Part shown: in pieces, positions 16,124 to 22,825 of the stretch
Layout of the letters: every line of letters starts with the position of its first letter
Numbering within the stretch: the first letter of the stretch is position 1
NCBI GenBank assembly: GCA_020060085.1
Contig: JAGVAW010000325.1
Location: 1 to 34,480 of the forward strand
Direction: 5' to 3'
Length of the DNA: 34,480 nucleotides
Source: Desulfobacterales bacterium
GTDB taxonomy: Bacteria; Desulfobacterota; Desulfobacteria; Desulfobacterales; Desulfatibacillaceae
Translations under genes and position numbers: made by a program
Notes under the pieces: generated by a model
Database searches by the model: none
What the model saw: the letters and a program-made list of their open reading frames with translations, nothing else
Told to the model about the DNA's origin: nothing

Positions 16124-16312
16124 GGACACCTTGTTAACATTGAGTTGGAACGGCAGATTTAATCGCTGGCGAAAATTCCCCTCACATTGAGCAACTATTC
16201 TTTTGCCTTACGAGCTTCAACATTTTGGCGGTTTTTGCGCGGAAAGTCAAAGAGGCTAAAAATCGTTCAGGCAAAATAAAAGGGTGGAAAGATTCAGGCT
16301 GTTGAAGGCCCC

Positions 16313-16370
16313 AAAAAAATAAAGCCGGGCAGGTTCTTGACGCAAAATATTGCATCAGACCCTGCCCGGC
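16313..16370 (-). terminator. rho-independent terminator of the HesB-like selenoprotein gene
   Basis: On the minus strand GCCGGGCAGG (16370-16361) pairs with CCTGCCCGGC (16333-16324), a perfect 10-bp stem, with an inner hairpin TGATGCAA-TATT-TTGCGTCA, followed by TTTATTTTTTT. It lies 47 bases after the stop of the gene at 16417. Confidence 0.88.
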
Positions 16371-16416
16371 AAGCAGTTTTTATACTGATATGTCCCACAT
16401 CCTGACAGGGGGCATT

Positions 16417-16731
16417 TTAGCAGCCGCCGCCGCAACCCCCGCAGCCCTCGCTCTTGGGGCCTAGATCCAGATTGGAAGATATGTGAAAACCCATGGGTGT
16501 AAAATCAATGGTAATGGGCTTTGTCTTTTCCAGAAAATCCTTTTCCACAAGAAAGGTGAACCCGTTGACCTTAAAGGTTTCATCATTGTCACGCGGCTCA
16601 TCCAGAGCCAGCGCAAGGCTTGGGCCGCCTCATCCGCCTTCGTTCAAAAATACCCGAATGGGCGTCACCTTTTCCTGCTGCTCGAAATACTCGGCAAATC
16701 TTTTGGTTGCCGACTGGGTTACCTCCAACAT
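16417..16731 (-). CDS. IscA/HesB-like selenoprotein with in-frame UGA (selenocysteine)
   Basis: 104 codons from ATG 16731 (AAGGGAG 6 bases upstream) to TAA 16417, with one in-frame TGA as codon 34 (16632-16630). Reading it as U gives VFLNEGG-U-GGPSLALALDE: the residue sits exactly where IscA/HesB-like proteins have their first cluster-binding Cys (GGCxGPSL). The frame stays family-like on both sides: N-terminal MLEVTQSATKRFAEYFEQQ, then DNDETFKVNGFTFLVEK, PMGFHISSNL and a C-terminal EGCGGCGGGC. HesB-like selenoproteins are a known group in Deltaproteobacteria. The protein probably binds or delivers Fe-S or a metal. A standard ORF caller splits it at the UGA. A nonsense mutation is the alternative, but the well-kept frame, own ribosome site and own terminator argue against decay. 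Confidence 0.87.
16593..16632 (-). promoter_or_regulatory. candidate bacterial SECIS element
   Basis: Directly after the UGA, GCGGC (16628-16624) can pair with GCCGC (16597-16593), and inside this CCA-AGCC pairs with GGCT-TGG across a bulged C, leaving the 7-base loop UUGCGCU. The loop G is 16 bases after the UGA, within the known distance range for bacterial SECIS. The loop is not a textbook GU loop, so this is a candidate only. Confidence 0.5.
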
Positions 16732-16760
16732 GGCTGACTCCCTTGTTGTAAAAAAAAGTT

Positions 16761-16798
16761 GATAAAAAAAACCGGAGCCTGTTTTTGATTCAGGCTCC
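16761..16798 (-). terminator. rho-independent terminator upstream of the selenoprotein gene
   Basis: Minus strand GGAGCCTG (16798-16791) pairs with CAGGCTCC (16781-16774) around 9 bases, followed by GG and eight T with only one interruption nearby. It lies 16 bases before the ribosome site of the UGA gene, so it either ends a short upstream transcript or is a leader attenuator. Confidence 0.75.
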
Positions 16799-17257
16799 AT
16801 GCCTTGTTTTCAAAGGTTTTTTGGGGTCAGGCATAAAGCCTGTAACCACAAAAACCCCCTGACAAAGCTTTATTCCGCTCCTTAAAAAGCCGAGCGGAAA
16901 ACTTACCATAAAACACCTTATCAAAAAGCGGCCCGGCTTGTGAGTTTTTTTTGCGGCACACTCATTGACTTATGCGCCAAGCATTTTTTGCCCAAAGCAT
17001 GAGGCTTATTGGCAGATTTTTACCCTGCTTTCAAGCCAATTCTTTTCCTTTTTGATAGTAAATATTATTTGGAGTATGTCAATGGCTATATGCGAATCAG
17101 TCATGTTCCGGAAGAGCGGATAATACAGGGCTGTTATTGCGCTGTGGATGTGTTGGCACAAAGATTTTATTAAGCCGCCTGCATTTAAAAAGGTAGGGGC
17201 CGGATATATGCCGGTTTCAATATACGGATAAGAGCAGACCAAACCTTTCTTTTTTAA

Positions 17258-17286
17258 GTTGCGATGCCGCAAAGCGACATCGCAAC
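17258..17286. repeat. inverted repeat
   Basis: GTTGCGATG (17258-17266) and CATCGCAAC (17278-17286) form a perfect 9-bp inverted repeat with an 11-base spacer. No T-run follows on either strand, so it is not a normal terminator; it could be an operator. Confidence 0.6.
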
Positions 17287-17342
17287 CTCAAAAAGCACAC
17301 TTGGCAAAAGGCCGGTTTTATAAATGAGCAAAAAGGCCGGAC

Positions 17343-17591
17343 TTATGCTGGTGAACAGGCCATTTCGGTGTTCAAACGGGGTTTGCGTACGCCTTTGGCA
17401 CCCCGGTAACGGGCGTAAAGGTCGGGCCGAAAAATGGCTCGCAGCAAAAGGTGATAAGAAATGATGTCAAACTCCTCTCGTGGAGCACGGGCCTTGACAT
17501 GAGGGCAGGCCGCACAGTCAAATCCGGGGGAGTTGGCCATGGCCGCCCTGCTCAAGCAAGCATCGTAACTGGGGCAGTCAAAATTTCTCAT
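17343..17591 (-). CDS. small Cys-rich protein, probable zinc-binding
   Basis: 82 residues. MRNFDCPSYDACL and FDCAACPHVKA give C6, C12, C26 and C29, a four-Cys arrangement that fits a small zinc site. The sequence style (NFDCPxYxxCL) recalls short Cys proteins seen across sulfate-reducing Deltaproteobacteria, but I know no function. GAGG lies 5 bases before ATG 17591, and a candidate promoter is at 17707-17678. The basic C-terminal half (RPDLYARYRGAKGVRKPRL) could contact nucleic acid; this is speculation. It is the first gene upstream of the selenoprotein on the same strand, 611 bases away. Confidence 0.72.
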   Translation of the reverse strand: MRNFDCPSYDACLSRAAMANSPGFDCAACPHVKARAPREEFDIISYHLLLRAIFRPDLYARYRGAKGVRKPRLNTEMACSPA

Positions 17592-17677
17592 TTTTACCTC
17601 GCAGATTTAGGAGTTAACGGCTATCTCGCGATTTCCCCCCAACACTAGCCATTTCATACCTGCCCCATTCCAATGCA

Positions 17678-17707
17678 ATTATGGTTCCAAAATTTTACTT
17701 TTGTGAA
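17678..17707 (-). promoter_or_regulatory. candidate promoter of the small Cys protein gene
   Basis: On the minus strand TTCACA (17707-17702), an 18-bp spacer and CATAAT (17683-17678), each 5/6 to consensus, about 85 bases before the ATG. Confidence 0.4.
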
Positions 17708-17974
17708 AAAATTTAGTGATTGGCCGTTTATTACACCTAAAAACTGGTATTTTTCCGTGTGGGCAGTTTCATGGCCTGGTGAAAAAAACCGGGTGACTGG
17801 TGAAAATCACCGCTCAAAATTACTTCCAATTTCTCTTAAATCTGGCAAGGCTTTTTAAGATTATTTTCTGGCAGAGCTAGAAAAATTGAGCAACAGAATG
17901 CCAAAATACATAGAAAAGCAGCAAAAATAAGGTCTTATTTCGGCCAAATATAAGGCCTTGACAGGCTTGGCGGC

Positions 17975-18011
17975 GTTTGTTAACCAGGCTTGTCCAATAT
18001 GGTTAACAAAC
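17975..18011 (+). promoter_or_regulatory. BirA operator of the biotin operon
   Basis: GTTTGTTAACC (17975-17985) and GGTTAACAAAC (18001-18011) are a perfect 11-bp inverted repeat with a 15-bp spacer. This fits the known BirA site TTGTTAACC-N14-16-GGTTAACAA and lies directly before birA. A TTGACA (17958-17963), probably a -35 box, ends 11 bp upstream, so bound biotinoyl-AMP-BirA would block the promoter. Confidence 0.92.
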
Positions 18012-18034
18012 TTTTCGGCAAGGGTTTGGCCTTT

Positions 18035-18967
18035 ATGAAAAGTGCAATACTTGCAATGCTTCGCAGCAGCGACGGGCCGGTATCAGGGCCGGGCATGGCC
18101 AAGTCCCTTGGGGTGTCCCGCGTGGCTGTGTTCAAGCATATCAAGGCCCTCAAGGAAGCAGGATACGAGATTGATTCAGGCCCTGGCGGCTATTTTCTCA
18201 AATCCTGGGGAGATTTTGTCTATCCCTTTGAATTTTCCGGTCGTCAAAAAAACATCCATTATTTTGAATCTTTGGAAAGCACCATGGACAAGGCAAGGGA
18301 AATGGCCCGCCAGGGCTGCCCGCCCAAAACCGTGGTTATTGCAGGGCAGCAGACCAGGGGCAGGGGCCGCCTTTCCCGGAAATGGCTTTCTGATGCCGGG
18401 GGGCTTTACTTCACCCTGGTATTGCGGCCAACCCTGCCGGTTGCCCTTGCTCACAGGGCGCTTTTTGCTGCATCGGTCTGCCTTTGCAGGGCTTTAAGAG
18501 ATCTGACCGGTGTTGCGGCAATGGTCAAATGGCCCAACGATATTCTGGTGGATGAAAAAAAGCTTGTAGGCATTTTAAGTGAAATGGCAGGGGAGGGGGA
18601 TCTTGTTTCCTATCTCAACCTGGGGGTGGGCATAAATGTCAACAACTCGCCCCAGGCCTTTGAGCCAAAATCTGTTTCCCTAAAGGAATTATTGGGAAAA
18701 CCCTTTCCCCGCCGGAACATTCTTGAAGCCTTTTTGGAGAAAATGGAAGTATGCGACCCTGCGGACGCAAACATTATTGATGACTGGAGAGAGCTTTCAT
18801 GCACACTTGGCCGCAAGGTTCTTATTCAAACCCCCCGCCAGCAGATTGAGGGCAGTGCAAGGGATGTGGATACTGACGGCGCCCTGCTGGTGGAAAAGGC
18901 GGATAAGACCGTGGAGCGCATCACTTATGGCGATTGCCTTCATCAGATTCTGGAGCCGCAAAAATGA
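18035..18967 (+). CDS. birA: bifunctional biotin-protein ligase / biotin operon repressor
   Basis: 310 residues from ATG 18035 (AAGGG at 18020-18024). Earlier in-frame starts (17990, 17999) lie in the operator and are rejected. Residues 1-55 are a winged HTH (MAKSLGVSRVAVFKHIKALK). The ligase domain has QQTRGRGRLSRKW (residues 106-117; biotinoyl-AMP loop), KWPNDILVDEKKLVG (165-179) and a small C-terminal SH3-like domain. It activates biotin with ATP, joins it to carboxylase carrier proteins, and in biotin excess represses from the operator found just upstream. It overlaps bioY by four bases (ATGA), so the regulator and the uptake system form one operon. Confidence 0.95.
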   Translation: MKSAILAMLRSSDGPVSGPGMAKSLGVSRVAVFKHIKALKEAGYEIDSGPGGYFLKSWGDFVYPFEFSGRQKNIHYFESLESTMDKAREMARQGCPPKTVVIAGQQTRGRGRLSRKWLSDAGGLYFTLVLRPTLPVALAHRALFAASVCLCRALRDLTGVAAMVKWPNDILVDEKKLVGILSEMAGEGDLVSYLNLGVGINVNNSPQAFEPKSVSLKELLGKPFPRRNILEAFLEKMEVCDPADANIIDDWRELSCTLGRKVLIQTPRQQIEGSARDVDTDGALLVEKADKTVERITYGDCLHQILEPQK

Positions 18968-19548
18968 GCCAAAACAGTTCAACAAAACCCCTTTCTTTGC
19001 AGGAAGTGCAGAATGTTGTTTTTGTGGCCCTTATGGCGGCGCTAATAACCGTGGGCGCATGGATAGCAATTCCAACTCCCTTTTTGGGCGTGCCCGTGGT
19101 TTTGCAGAACTACTTTGTTTATGTAACAGGCCTGGCCCTTTCGTGGCGGCTGGCCGGGGGCGCCCTTTTTCTTTATCTGGCAGCCGGTGCAGTGGGGCTT
19201 CCCGTTTTTGCGGGCTTTGCCGGGGGCTGGGGCCAGTTTGCAGGCCCCACTGGGGGCTTTCTGCTTGGGTATCTTCCTGCTGCAATTCTCATGGGGTTGG
19301 TTTCGGGAACCAAAAAGCCCTCCCTGTGGCGGGATGTGGCTGCCATGCTGCTTGGCACAATAGTCATCTACGGCATGGGCCTTGCCTGGCTCAAGCACCT
19401 TTTTCCGGAAAAGGCTTTTTGGGCGCTGGCTTTTGGAATGAGCGGATTTCTGGCTGTTGACTGCATAAAGATGGCTGCCGCCCTGCCTGCCGTCCGTCTG
19501 CTGCGCCGCATGACAGGGCGGTCTGCTGCTGACAAGGGACATCAATGA
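18964..19548 (+). CDS. bioY: biotin transporter substrate-binding subunit
   Basis: 194 residues, with about six membrane helices. The motif AGPTGGFLLGYLPAA and the segment GVPVVLQNYFVYVTGLAL are typical of BioY, the S component of ECF biotin transporters. ATG 18964 overlaps the birA stop in ATGA, and its own stop overlaps bioM in the same way, so all are coupled. BioY can transport alone with high affinity in some bacteria, but here dedicated A and T components follow, making a group I ECF system. Lies under the BirA operator. Confidence 0.95.
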   Translation: MSQNSSTKPLSLQEVQNVVFVALMAALITVGAWIAIPTPFLGVPVVLQNYFVYVTGLALSWRLAGGALFLYLAAGAVGLPVFAGFAGGWGQFAGPTGGFLLGYLPAAILMGLVSGTKKPSLWRDVAAMLLGTIVIYGMGLAWLKHLFPEKAFWALAFGMSGFLAVDCIKMAAALPAVRLLRRMTGRSAADKGHQ

Positions 19549-20276
19549 CCGAGCCTGCCCTGATTTTTGAGGATGTCTCCTTTTTATATGCAGACAGGAC
19601 CAGGGGCCTGGACAGGGTGAGCTTTTCTGTAATGCCTGGGGAGTGCATTGCCCTTTGCGGCAGAAACGGATCCGGCAAATCCACCCTTCTGCGCCATGCC
19701 AACGGGCTTGCCCTGCCTTCAAGCGGCCAAGTAAGGGTGTTTGGAGTCTGCACAAAAAAGGATGCTGTTTTTGCAAGGCTGAATGTGGGCATGGTATTTG
19801 CCGATTCATCTGCCCAGATTGTGGAGGAAAGGGTTTATGAAGATGTTGCCTTTGGCCCGGAAAACTTGAATCTGCCTATGTCCGAGGTAAAGCGCCGGGT
19901 GGAAAAGGTCCTGAACTGGACAGGGCTTTCACCCCTTGCCGCAAAAAGGACGGAAACCCTTTCCAGCGGCGAAAAGAGGCGGCTTGCCATTGCCGGGGTT
20001 TTGGCAATGGAGCCAAAAATTATTGTGCTTGACGAGCCTTTTAGCAACCTGGACTGGCCCGGAAAAACGGCCCTGCTGGAAGAGTTGCTTCGGTTAAGGG
20101 ATTTGGGGACGACCCTTGTTGTTGCAACCCACGATGTGGAACTTGTGCAGGGGCTTTGCAGCAGAATTCTGATAATGGAAAAGGGGGCTGTAATTCGTGA
20201 CGGCGGTCTTGACGACTTTGCCGGGGAAAGCCAGATTCTTGGCTTAAGGCCCTGGGGGCGGATACCGTATGCGTGA
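19545..20276 (+). CDS. bioM: biotin ECF transporter ATPase
   Basis: 243 residues, ABC ATPase. Walker A GRNGSGKSTLLR is at about 39-50, the Q-loop region is VGMVFADSSAQIVEE, the signature is LSSGEKRRLAIAG, Walker B is IIVLDEPFSNLD, and the H-loop is VATHDVEL. It powers BioY uptake. It starts four bases inside the bioY stop (ATGA) and overlaps the next gene by eight bases. The biotin role follows from the operon and operator; the sequence alone would only say ECF/cobalt-type ATPase. Confidence 0.93.
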   Translation: MTEPALIFEDVSFLYADRTRGLDRVSFSVMPGECIALCGRNGSGKSTLLRHANGLALPSSGQVRVFGVCTKKDAVFARLNVGMVFADSSAQIVEERVYEDVAFGPENLNLPMSEVKRRVEKVLNWTGLSPLAAKRTETLSSGEKRRLAIAGVLAMEPKIIVLDEPFSNLDWPGKTALLEELLRLRDLGTTLVVATHDVELVQGLCSRILIMEKGAVIRDGGLDDFAGESQILGLRPWGRIPYA

Positions 20277-21027
20277 GCCTGCAACATTCTCTGCCCAGTC
20301 AGGTTCTTCGCCTCTGCATGACTGGGATTCCCGGTGCAAGCTTGCCGCTCTGGTGATGACCGGCGGCGCGGCCTTTGGGGCGGGTCCGGCTGCTTTGGCC
20401 GGCCTTTCGCTGATACCTGCTGCAGCTGCAGCTGTTTCAGGCCTTGCCCTGTTGCGGATTGCCAAAGACTTGAAAGTTTTTTTCATTTTTCTGTTTTTTC
20501 TTGTAGCCACCCATGCTCTTTTTACACCCGGCGAGGAGCTTATGCAGCTTGGGTGGATTGGTGTTTCAAGACCCGGCCTTGCCCACGGGCTGGTTTTGGC
20601 CTGGAGGCTTTTTCTGGTTACAGCCTGCGGCGTGCTGTTTGCAGCAACAACCCCCAACAGCCGCATAAGGGCGACTGTGGAATGGTTTTTAAGGCCCCTG
20701 CCAGGGGTTCCCCACGCTCGAATTGCATCCATGATGGGCCTTCTTTTGAGCCTCTTGCCGGGCATCCTGGCTTCATCCAACGCCGTATCCTGTGCCCAGC
20801 AGGCCCGCGGGGTGGAGCAGGTAAAAAACCCGGTGCGGCGCTTGAGGCTTTTTGCCACCGCGCTTTTGCGCACCGTGTTTTCCCGCTCGCAAAATCTTGC
20901 CCTTGCCATGACAGCCCGCTGTTACAGCGATACACGCACCCCCCAGGAGTTTAAAGCCTCCGCACAAGACATTGCAGCCCTTGCAGGGGTTGCCGCATTT
21001 GTTGCAACCTTAAGATTTTACGCTTAA
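20269..21027 (+). CDS. bioN: biotin ECF transporter transmembrane coupling subunit
   Basis: 252 residues, EcfT/CbiQ family. Several membrane helices (for example VFFIFLFFLVATHALF and LVLAWRLFLVTACGVLFA). The two Ala-Arg coupling motifs that contact the ATPases are CAQQARGVE and AMTARCYSD, the second with Cys in place of Gly/Ser. DPRxKL at the N-terminus is WDSRCKLAAL here. Starts eight bases inside bioM. No terminator was found after it; 154 bases lead to trkA. Confidence 0.9.
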   Translation: MREPATFSAQSGSSPLHDWDSRCKLAALVMTGGAAFGAGPAALAGLSLIPAAAAAVSGLALLRIAKDLKVFFIFLFFLVATHALFTPGEELMQLGWIGVSRPGLAHGLVLAWRLFLVTACGVLFAATTPNSRIRATVEWFLRPLPGVPHARIASMMGLLLSLLPGILASSNAVSCAQQARGVEQVKNPVRRLRLFATALLRTVFSRSQNLALAMTARCYSDTRTPQEFKASAQDIAALAGVAAFVATLRFYA

Positions 21028-21058
21028 AAAACAAACTATATCAATTAGTTATAACACA

Positions 21059-21088
21059 TTGACATCCTGCACACATCTGGACTATACC
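21059..21088 (+). promoter_or_regulatory. probable promoter of trkA
   Basis: TTGACA (21059-21064), an 18-bp spacer and TATACC (21083-21088), followed at 21091-21108 by an inverted repeat TTTGGT-ATGCCA-ACCAAA that could be an operator. A second TTGACA at 21130-21135 has no good -10. Confidence 0.5.
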
Positions 21089-21181
21089 CATTTGGTATGC
21101 CAACCAAAATAAGGAACAGGATATCCATTTTGACAATTTTCCCAAAGCCATAACCCTTTAGCAATTGAACAGGGTCTTTTT

Positions 21182-22546
21182 GTGAAAATAATCATTGTCG
21201 GGGCAGGCGAGGTCGGCTTTCACATTGCAGGCCGCCTTGCAGCGGAAAACAAGGATGTGGTTGTTATCGACCCTAAGCCCGAAGCCTTGCGCCGGGTTTT
21301 GGACCTGTTGGATGTGCAGGTGCTGGAAGGCTCCGGGTCCAGCCCTGCTGTTCTGGAGGAGGCGGGTGTAAAAAGCGCGGAAATACTTCTGGCTGTAGCG
21401 GATTCCGATGAAATTAATCTGGCGTCCTGCCTTTTTGCAGACATTCTCTCCCCTGCCACCAGAAAGCTTGCCCGCATCAGGGACATGGACTACTCGGAGC
21501 TTGCCCAAAGCCTTCAAAAGGATAGGCCCCACATTGATGCGATAATAAACCCGGAACAGGAAATGGTCCGCACCATTGACAGGCTTCTTTCCGTACCCGG
21601 CGCTCTTGATGTGGCCGAGTTTGCAGACGGCAGGGTAAAGCTTGCGGGCATCCGGGTGGAGCCTCTTTCGCCTATGGCAGGGGTAAAGCTCTCCGGTATT
21701 GCAAGGGTTGCCGGAACAAGGAAAATCCTTGTGGCAGCCATTGTGCGCGGCGAGGAGCTTATAATACCCACAGGCAGGGATACGATACTGGCAGGGGATG
21801 TTGTCTATCTGGCCGAGGAGGCTGACCAGCTCCTTGCAGCCATTTCCGTTTTTGGCATAAGCCGCGAAAAGGTGCGCCGGGCCATGATTGTGGGCGGAGG
21901 CCGCTCTGGCGTGGCCCTTGCCGGGCTGCTTGTATCAAAAGGCATTCACACAAAGCTCATTGAAAAAAATGCTGCCAAGGCTGCAAAGATTGCAGCCTGC
22001 CTGGAGCATGTTGTTGTGCTAAACGGCGATGGCTCCGATCACCAGCTTTTGAGCGAGGAAAATGTTGCGGACATGGATGTAATTATCACCCTTTCAGGTG
22101 ATGAGGAAACAAATATACTCACTGCCCTTGTTGCAAAGCGAATGGGCGCAAAGACGGCCATCACCCGAATCGACAAGTTCGGCTATCTTTCCATGATGCC
22201 TGCACTGGGCCTGGATCTTGTGGTCTCTGCCCGGCTTTCTGCAATCAACACAATTTTGCACCTTGTAAGGCGCGGAATGGTTCTTTCATCCATAGCCCTG
22301 AAGGGCGAAAGGGCTGAAGTGCTGGAGGCTGTGGCCCTGGAAACCTCCGACATTGTGGGCAGGCCCATAAAGGATCTGGATTTTCCCCGTGGTGCGCTCA
22401 TCATAACCATTCTGCGCAATGGGCAGGTTATCATTCCTTCAGGCGATTCCGTTATCGAGCCAGGGGACCACATAATCATTCTTTCCACCCGCAAGGCAGT
22501 GCCAAAGGTGGAAAAGGCCCTTGCAGTAAAATTGGAATTTTTCTAG
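21182..22546 (+). CDS. trkA: Trk potassium transporter regulatory NAD-binding subunit
   Basis: 454 residues, two RCK_N/RCK_C pairs. The first Rossmann motif is IIIVGAGEVGFHIAGRL at residues 3-19 with acidic VVIDPK after it. The second is AMIVGGGRSGVALAGLL at about 236-252. TrkA binds NAD(H)/ATP on the cytoplasmic side and gates TrkH for K+ uptake. The start is GTG 21182 with AGGG at 21171-21174, 7 bases upstream. Full-length for the family. Its partner trkH lies 279 bases downstream on the same strand, separated by a palindromic element instead of being tightly linked. Confidence 0.95.
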   Translation: MKIIIVGAGEVGFHIAGRLAAENKDVVVIDPKPEALRRVLDLLDVQVLEGSGSSPAVLEEAGVKSAEILLAVADSDEINLASCLFADILSPATRKLARIRDMDYSELAQSLQKDRPHIDAIINPEQEMVRTIDRLLSVPGALDVAEFADGRVKLAGIRVEPLSPMAGVKLSGIARVAGTRKILVAAIVRGEELIIPTGRDTILAGDVVYLAEEADQLLAAISVFGISREKVRRAMIVGGGRSGVALAGLLVSKGIHTKLIEKNAAKAAKIAACLEHVVVLNGDGSDHQLLSEENVADMDVIITLSGDEETNILTALVAKRMGAKTAITRIDKFGYLSMMPALGLDLVVSARLSAINTILHLVRRGMVLSSIALKGERAEVLEAVALETSDIVGRPIKDLDFPRGALIITILRNGQVIIPSGDSVIEPGDHIIILSTRKAVPKVEKALAVKLEFF

Positions 22547-22690
22547 CCCGAATAATTGATGAAAAATTTTGCCTATCAGAAAATATAAAATATTTACAAA
22601 TAGATAGGTGTATTTTTTAGGCTTGATCGAAAATAAAGTCTGCTTTTGATGCAAAAACTGTTTAAACGGCAAAATTTTTCACCCTTCGGG

Positions 22691-22788
22691 CGAGCCTGAT
22701 TCGCGCACTGGCTGCGTTCTCGGGGTCTCGACATACTTTCAGTATGTCTAAAGCCCCTCTAGCCTTGCCAGTACACAAATCAAGCTCG
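22691..22788. repeat. 98-bp imperfect palindrome, probable repetitive extragenic element
   Basis: Outer arms 22691-22712 and 22767-22788 pair over 22 positions (CGAGC.TGATT...ACTGGC) with four C/T differences. A central hairpin GACATAC-TTTCA-GTATGTC covers 22730-22748, with GGGG (22722-22725) opposite CCCC (22754-22757). The layout and wording resemble long intergenic palindromes scattered in many proteobacterial genomes; no copy exists elsewhere in this window. Confidence 0.75.
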
Positions 22789-22825
22789 TGAATTATCCGA
22801 GCTAACGCGCCAAAAAGGTATTGTC

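Larger units (their letters stand above)
16732..17342. other. intergenic region upstream of the selenoprotein gene, 611 bp
   Basis: No gene I can support strongly. It holds a minus-strand terminator at 16761-16798, a 39-codon minus ORF (16909-16790, MVSFPLGFLRSGIKL..., AGGTG upstream) whose end overlaps that terminator, and an 88-codon minus ORF (17272-17006, MRHRNLKKKGLVCSY...) without a ribosome site. An inverted repeat lies at 17258-17286. TCCGCTC/GAGCGGA (16874-16898) is a further 7-bp inverted repeat. Confidence 0.6.
17592..18034. other. divergent intergenic region before birA, 443 bp
   Basis: A/T-rich region between the Cys protein (minus) and birA (plus). It holds the candidate minus promoter at 17678-17707, a short hairpin GGTGA-AAA-TCACC at 17799-17811, a TTGACA at 17958-17963 and the BirA operator at 17975-18011. 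A 61-codon plus ORF at 17673 has no ribosome site and I do not accept it. Confidence 0.65.

Noticed and set aside
16417-16731. HesB-like gene as a pseudogene with a nonsense codon
   Set aside because: The stop is UGA exactly at the family's ligand Cys, the frame on both sides is intact, and a stem-loop follows; Sec insertion explains all of this better.
16483-16762. Plus-strand ORFs of 84-89 codons over the HesB-like gene
   Set aside because: The minus strand encodes a clear IscA/HesB-like protein if the UGA is read as Sec; the plus-strand products have no recognisable features.
17006-17272. 88-codon minus-strand ORF
   Set aside because: No ribosome site, start lies inside an inverted repeat, and no recognisable motif; kept only as a note in the intergenic entry.
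17303-17340. Two GCAAAA(A)GGCCGG copies as a CRISPR-like or terminator structure
   Set aside because: Only two short direct copies, not inverted, with a 12-base gap; no array and no proper hairpin.
17673-17858. 61-codon plus-strand ORF
   Set aside because: No ribosome site, unusual composition and overlap with a candidate minus promoter.
22547-22825. Possible IS or MITE insertion with target duplication between trkA and trkH
   Set aside because: No clear flanking direct repeats or transposase; only the palindromic structure is supported.
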